Origin: JABDOU01 sp041609995
GTDB taxonomy: Bacteria; Actinomycetota; Acidimicrobiia; Spongiisociales; SHLN01
Reading direction: 5' to 3'
Length of the DNA: 64,000 nucleotides
NCBI GenBank assembly: GCA_041609995.1
Contig: JBFIPU010000004.1
Coordinates: 1-64,000, forward strand
The translations under genes were made by a program, and so were the position numbers. Numbering within the stretch: position 1 is the first letter of the stretch; each line of letters opens with the position of its first letter. A model generated the notes under the pieces. It was given only the letters and a program-made list of their open reading frames with translations. It did no database searches and was not told the DNA's origin. This document shows positions 60,053-64,000 of this stretch, one piece after another.

Positions 60053-61402
60053 GTGGCCATCACCATCGTAAAGAACGATCGGAAGACAATCTTCTCCTGG
60101 GCGATGTATGACTGGGCCAACTCCGCCTACGCCACCACCTCGGGCGCGATCGTCGCTCCGTTCTTCACCGGCGTCATCGTTCCGGAAGAAGGGTTCCTGG
60201 GCATGTCCGGCATCACGATCTGGAGTTATCTGGTCTCGGTCGGCGCCTTCTTGTTGTTCCTCATGATGCCGGTGCTGGGGGCGGTGGCGGATTTCTCAGC
60301 GGCCAAGCGGGCGTTTCTCCGCTTCTTCGCTTTCATCGGGGCGGTGTTCACCATGGCGATCTTCTTCGTTCCCTCAGGAGCCGTCCCGCTGTTTCTCCTG
60401 GTGTTCCTGGTGAGCCAGGTCGGCTTCGTGGCAGCCAACGTGTTCTACGACGGCTTTCTCCCGCAGATCACGACCGAAGACACCATCGATCGGGTTTCCT
60501 CGAAAGGCTTCGCCTACGGTTACATCGGCGGCGGGTTGTACGTGTTGATGGCATTCGTGCTCATCATCCTCGCCGACAACGGAATGATCGGGATCGAGAC
60601 CGAGCTGGCCACCCGGTTCGGTATCTTCGGAGCCGGGGTGTGGTGGGTGCTCTTCACGATCTATGCCCTCCGCAACCTGCCGGAAAACGGGATCGAGGGC
60701 GAACTCCCCGCCGAATACGCCAACAAGAACCAGCTGGTCGCCTATTTCCAGATCGGGTTCAAGCGCACGGTCGGAACCGCCAAAAAGCTGGTCGGTTTCC
60801 GAGAGATTCTCCTCTTCGTGATCGCGTACATGATCTACAACGACGGGACCCAGACGGTCATCAACATTTCGGGTGCCTACGCCGAGGACACCTTGAACCT
60901 CGCCCTGCAGGAGGTGATCGTGGCCTTCCTGATCGTCCAGTTCGTCGCCTTCGGTGGCGCTTTCGCATTCGGGGCGATTGCCGATCGCATCAGCGCCAAG
61001 AACGCCATCATCTTCAACCTCTCGATCTGGGTCCTGCTCGGTATCGGCGCCTACCTCCTTCCGGCCGGTGAGGCCTTGCCCTTCTACGGCCTGGCCGCAG
61101 TTGTGGGGTTCGTGCTGGGGGGCGTACAGGCTCTCAGCCGAAGCCTGTATGGCACGATGGTTCCCGAGGAGGCGAGCGCCGAGTTCTACGGGTTCTTCTC
61201 GGTGTTCTCCAAGTTCTCCGCCATCTGGGGACCCCTCATCTTCGCAGTCGTCAGCAGCCAGACCGGCTCCGGCCGGCCCGCCATTCTGTCGGTCATCGCC
61301 TTCTTCGTGATCGGCGCCGTCGTGTTGTCGAGGGTGGACGTCGAAGCCGCTCAGGCGTCGCGCTCCAAATGGCACTTCGAGGGTTCAGAGGTGATCACCT
61401 GA
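60053..61402 (+). CDS. UMF1-family (Atg22-like) MFS transporter
   Basis: 449 aa from GTG 60053, preceded by AAGAAGG. Family signature SWAMYDWANSAYATTSGAIV, then VAANVFYDGFLPQITTEDTI, RVSSKGFAYGYIGGGLYVLM and DGTQTVINISGAYA; 12 helices. Substrate unknown; members are seen as nutrient or metabolite exporters. The 3' end overlaps the convergent lipoprotein gene by 8 nt. A GTG 13 codons upstream is possible. Confidence 0.88.
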   Translation: MAITIVKNDRKTIFSWAMYDWANSAYATTSGAIVAPFFTGVIVPEEGFLGMSGITIWSYLVSVGAFLLFLMMPVLGAVADFSAAKRAFLRFFAFIGAVFTMAIFFVPSGAVPLFLLVFLVSQVGFVAANVFYDGFLPQITTEDTIDRVSSKGFAYGYIGGGLYVLMAFVLIILADNGMIGIETELATRFGIFGAGVWWVLFTIYALRNLPENGIEGELPAEYANKNQLVAYFQIGFKRTVGTAKKLVGFREILLFVIAYMIYNDGTQTVINISGAYAEDTLNLALQEVIVAFLIVQFVAFGGAFAFGAIADRISAKNAIIFNLSIWVLLGIGAYLLPAGEALPFYGLAAVVGFVLGGVQALSRSLYGTMVPEEASAEFYGFFSVFSKFSAIWGPLIFAVVSSQTGSGRPAILSVIAFFVIGAVVLSRVDVEAAQASRSKWHFEGSEVIT

Positions 61403-62591
61403 CGCCCGCCAGCCGGTACACCGATCCCCGGTGTTCGGTGATGTACACCTCACCGTCGGGGTCGGTACCGAACGAGGTGACGTTCCCGATGCTCGGAAAC
61501 AACTCGCGGTCGTCCGTCATCGTTCCGTCGGCCTCGAACGAAGCTGCCCTGATCCAACCCGAGCAGTAGTCCGAGTAGAGATACGAGCCATCGAGCTGGG
61601 GCAAGGTGGTCCCTCGGTAGACCACGCCACCCGTGATGGAACACCCCTCGCCATGGTCATACTCGAGCACGGGAAGCACCAGGCCAGGCGTGTCGCAGTT
61701 GCGGCGGCACCTGGAACCTTCCAGCAGCGGCCACCCGAAGTTCACGTCGGTCGCGGTCACCGGCACCGCCGAGACCTCCTCCACCCGGTTCTGGCCGACA
61801 TCCGCCACGATCAAGAAACCCGAATCAAATGTGTACCGCCAAGGGTTGCGAAGCCCGATCGCCCACACCTCCTGTCTGGCACCTGCAAATCCGCCGGCCG
61901 GAGCCGCCGTGCCGGGAGTGGAGACGTCGAATCGGAGCATGGCCCCCAGTTCGGTCGACGGATCCTGCCCGTGCCCGAACGCGTCGTTGGCGCGCCCGCC
62001 GTCGCCGGTGCCCACCCATAACAGCCCGTCCGGCCCGATTTCGAGTCCTCCCCCGTTGTGGTTGGAAGCCGGTTGTCGGATCGTGATGAGCTGTAGCTCG
62101 TCAGCCGGGAGCGGCGCTGTGGCCGGAAACTCGGAGATCACGGTGTCTCCCTGCCGGTCCGTGTAGTTGACGAACATCCGGTCGTCCTTGAAGGCTATCC
62201 CCAGCAGCCCTCGTTCGTTCCCGACCCGGACGGTCGCTGACAGATCGAGAACGACTTCGCCGGACGCGAGGTCGCGAAGCCGACCCGATTGCTCCGCCAC
62301 CAGCACCGCTCCGTCGGCGGGCCGGGATCCAACCCAGATGGGCCGGTCAAAGCCCTCCCCGGCCAGTTCCAATATCGGCTCCGGCGGCGGGGCGTCGGCG
62401 TCGGGAGCAGGTTCCGGCGCCGATGAGCCGGTATCGGAAGCCGGATCTGTCACGGCCGGAGCGGTGGTCACGGGAGACTCGACGGTGGTCGAAGGTGACA
62501 AGCCCGACTCAACCGGCCCGGAAGATGAATCGCCGCATCCGCCCATCGCCACCGGCACGAAGAGCAGCACAATCAACAGGCGCAAGCGCAT
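61395..62591 (-). CDS. PQQ-type sugar (glucose/sorbosone) dehydrogenase, lipoprotein
   Basis: 398 aa. Signal peptide with a Cys19-like lipobox (VPVAMGGCGDSS), then a Pro/Thr/Ala-rich linker to about 70, then a six-bladed propeller: NERGLLGIAFKDDRMFVNYT, NHNGGGLEIGPDGLLWVGTG, AIGLRNPWRYTFDSGFLIVA, GQNRVEEVS and DVNFGWPLLEGSRCRRNC. Family members oxidise sugars with PQQ, but many have lost the cofactor. No pqq genes here. TAGCCT lies 6 nt upstream. Confidence 0.87.
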   Translation of the reverse strand: MRLRLLIVLLFVPVAMGGCGDSSSGPVESGLSPSTTVESPVTTAPAVTDPASDTGSSAPEPAPDADAPPPEPILELAGEGFDRPIWVGSRPADGAVLVAEQSGRLRDLASGEVVLDLSATVRVGNERGLLGIAFKDDRMFVNYTDRQGDTVISEFPATAPLPADELQLITIRQPASNHNGGGLEIGPDGLLWVGTGDGGRANDAFGHGQDPSTELGAMLRFDVSTPGTAAPAGGFAGARQEVWAIGLRNPWRYTFDSGFLIVADVGQNRVEEVSAVPVTATDVNFGWPLLEGSRCRRNCDTPGLVLPVLEYDHGEGCSITGGVVYRGTTLPQLDGSYLYSDYCSGWIRAASFEADGTMTDDRELFPSIGNVTSFGTDPDGEVYITEHRGSVYRLAGVR

Positions 62592-62597
62592 TCCGGC

Positions 62598-62603
62598 AGG
62601 CTA
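62598..62603 (-). promoter_or_regulatory. -10-like box for sugar dehydrogenase
   Basis: TAGCCT on the minus strand, 6 nt from ATG 62591. Confidence 0.4.
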
Positions 62604-62735
62604 TCGGCTCCAGTCAATTGGCAGGCCGGGCCGCAACAAGAGGACGCCGATTACCGCGAAAAGAATTCATGGCTTGACGTTGAGCGGTTTCGCGACCGGC
62701 TTTACTCTTCGACTCACGGACAAGGGAGTTCGGTA

Positions 62736-64000
62736 TTGGTTGGGATTGAACGACGGGCCTATGAGCGGCGGATCCGCGCCTGGAGCATGTACGACTGGGC
62801 AAATTCGGCGTTTGCGACCGTGGTTCTGGCGGCAGTGCTGCCCACCTACTACAGCGAAGTGGCCGGCGCCACGCTACCGTCACCGGCTCGGGCAACCGCC
62901 TACTGGAGCGCCGGGCTCAGCATCTCCCTGTTGATCGTCGCCATCGCCGCCCCGCTGCTCGGAGCCTTGTCAGACGTCGTGCGCATCAAGAAGAGCCTGC
63001 TGGGCGGTTTCATGCTCATCGGGGCCATCGCCACCGCCTCGCTGGCCCTCGTCTCCACCGGGGATTGGTTTCTCGCCTCGCTCATCTTCGTGGTCGCACG
63101 CGTCGCCTGGGGGCTCAGCAACATGTTCTATGACTCGCTCCTCCCCCACGTGGCGCTCGAAACCGACCAGGACCGCGTCTCGACCGAGGGATACTCGTTC
63201 GGCTACGTGGGCGGGGGGCTGGCGCTCATCGTGGCGGTTGTGCTCATCTTCCTGCTTCCCGAGGAGAACAATTCGGGCGTCCGCGCCGGGTTTGTGGTCG
63301 TGGCTGTCTGGTGGGCGTTGTTCAGCCTCCCCATCCTGAGGCGGATTCCTGAGCCGCCCATTGCCACGTCACGCCGCAAAGACGATCCTTCGGTCGTCCG
63401 CATGTCGTTCGGGCGCCTCGCCACGACCCTCAAGAACATCCGGTCATATCGCCAGCTCACGTTGTTCTTGTTCGCCTTCCTCCTGTTCGAAGACGGGATC
63501 GGGACGATCATCGCCGTCTCGGTGATCTACGCCACCGAATTGGGTTTCGGCGCCATCGATTCGATTCTGGCCCTGGTACTGGTCCAGTTCGTCGCCGTGC
63601 CGTTCGCCTTGGCATTCGGTGTGATCCCGCGCCGGGGGGCGATGCTTCGGAACCGCATACTCGCGTTCGTCGTCTTCAACCTGATCGCCCTCCCGGCCGT
63701 CGCCAACGTGGCCGCCCGGCTGGCGCCGGACGAGCTCATCGGCAAGCGGGGGCCCGCCTACGAAGCAACCACCGGCCATCTGGGCCAGGGCACCTACAAC
63801 GCGGCAGACAATCGGATCGAGCACAGCGGCGACTGGACGCTCGTCAGCGCCGATGCGCTCGCCGCCTACGGCGTCAGCGACCCGTACCGGGTCACTTCCA
63901 GCCGGGGGGACGAGATCGAAGTGCCCTTCAACGGAACGGAGGTCACCGTCGTTCACAGCCAGGGCCCGGCTCACGGAATCTGGACCGCCCTGATCGACGG
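62736..64000 (+). CDS. UMF1-family transporter with soluble insert, 3' end beyond window
   Basis: At least 421 codons. I choose TTG 62736 because AAGGGAG is 7 nt upstream and the frame has no good ATG/GTG before the signature (RAWSMYDWANSAFATVVLAA). Later ARVAWGLSNMFYDSLLPHVA, STEGYSFGYVGGGLALIVAV and LLFEDGIGTIIAVSVIYATE are UMF1 marks. After helix 8 or 9 (FVVFNLIALPAVANVAARLA) a hydrophilic stretch of about 95 residues begins (ELIGKRGPAYEATTGHLGQG on), where family members have only a short loop. It runs off the window. Paralogue of the transporter at 60 kb. Confidence 0.83.
   Translation, partial: MVGIERRAYERRIRAWSMYDWANSAFATVVLAAVLPTYYSEVAGATLPSPARATAYWSAGLSISLLIVAIAAPLLGALSDVVRIKKSLLGGFMLIGAIATASLALVSTGDWFLASLIFVVARVAWGLSNMFYDSLLPHVALETDQDRVSTEGYSFGYVGGGLALIVAVVLIFLLPEENNSGVRAGFVVVAVWWALFSLPILRRIPEPPIATSRRKDDPSVVRMSFGRLATTLKNIRSYRQLTLFLFAFLLFEDGIGTIIAVSVIYATELGFGAIDSILALVLVQFVAVPFALAFGVIPRRGAMLRNRILAFVVFNLIALPAVANVAARLAPDELIGKRGPAYEATTGHLGQGTYNAADNRIEHSGDWTLVSADALAAYGVSDPYRVTSSRGDEIEVPFNGTEVTVVHSQGPAHGIWTALID

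Overview
This is 64 kb of GC-rich chromosome from a deep-branching actinobacterium. An Acidimicrobiia-like lineage is the best guess. The evidence is F420 biosynthesis (CofG) beside an F420-type oxidoreductase, an InhA-type enoyl reductase, an AdnAB-type helicase-nuclease pair, a SepIVA-like coiled-coil gene beside coaD, and many genes with a TANNNT -10 box only 5-10 nt before the start codon, which suggests leaderless mRNAs. No tRNA, rRNA, insertion sequence, prophage or CRISPR array was recognised.

Layout. 0-2.1 kb: cofG, divergent from an F420-dependent oxidoreductase. 2.1-25.3 kb: mostly minus-strand housekeeping genes in an ancient order (recG, rsmD, coaD, sepIVA-like, yceD, rpmF, plsX, rnc, mutM, acyP, smc, ftsY, cdd, then ffh, rpsP, khpA, rimM). 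A plus-strand block for nucleoside salvage (upp, pyrimidine phosphorylase, purine phosphorylase) and electron transfer (etfBA) lies between cdd and ffh. rpmB, small Lrp-like and cold-shock-like genes and ddl follow. 25.3-32.7 kb: an orphan membrane histidine kinase, an MFS exporter, the InhA-type reductase, small membrane proteins and a stand-alone RecB-type nuclease. 33-38.9 kb: a disulfide-reductase/ferredoxin-NADP-reductase fusion, a glyoxalase-fold protein and Kup. Two long, strongly structured gene-free segments flank this block and point towards each other; each has its own consensus-like promoter and terminator, so they are candidate non-coding RNAs. 39-45 kb: an adnA-adnB-like pair. 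45-53 kb: a secreted SpoIVB-type (S55) protein with CHRD and VCBS-like repeats, dtd, a DUF368 protein, a CPA2 antiporter with a TrkA-USP protein, and ychF. 53-60 kb: sbcC, sbcD, herA and nurA on one strand. 60-64 kb: two UMF1-family transporters around a PQQ-type sugar dehydrogenase lipoprotein.

The main theme is DNA end processing: RecG, a RecB-like nuclease, AdnAB and an archaeal-style SbcCD(Mre11-Rad50)-HerA-NurA set lie within about 40 kb. The main unknowns are the two candidate RNAs (about 33.13-33.46 kb plus strand; about 38.83-38.15 kb minus strand) and a series of locus-specific intergenic tandem repeats, each with a different 12-17 nt or 60 nt unit.
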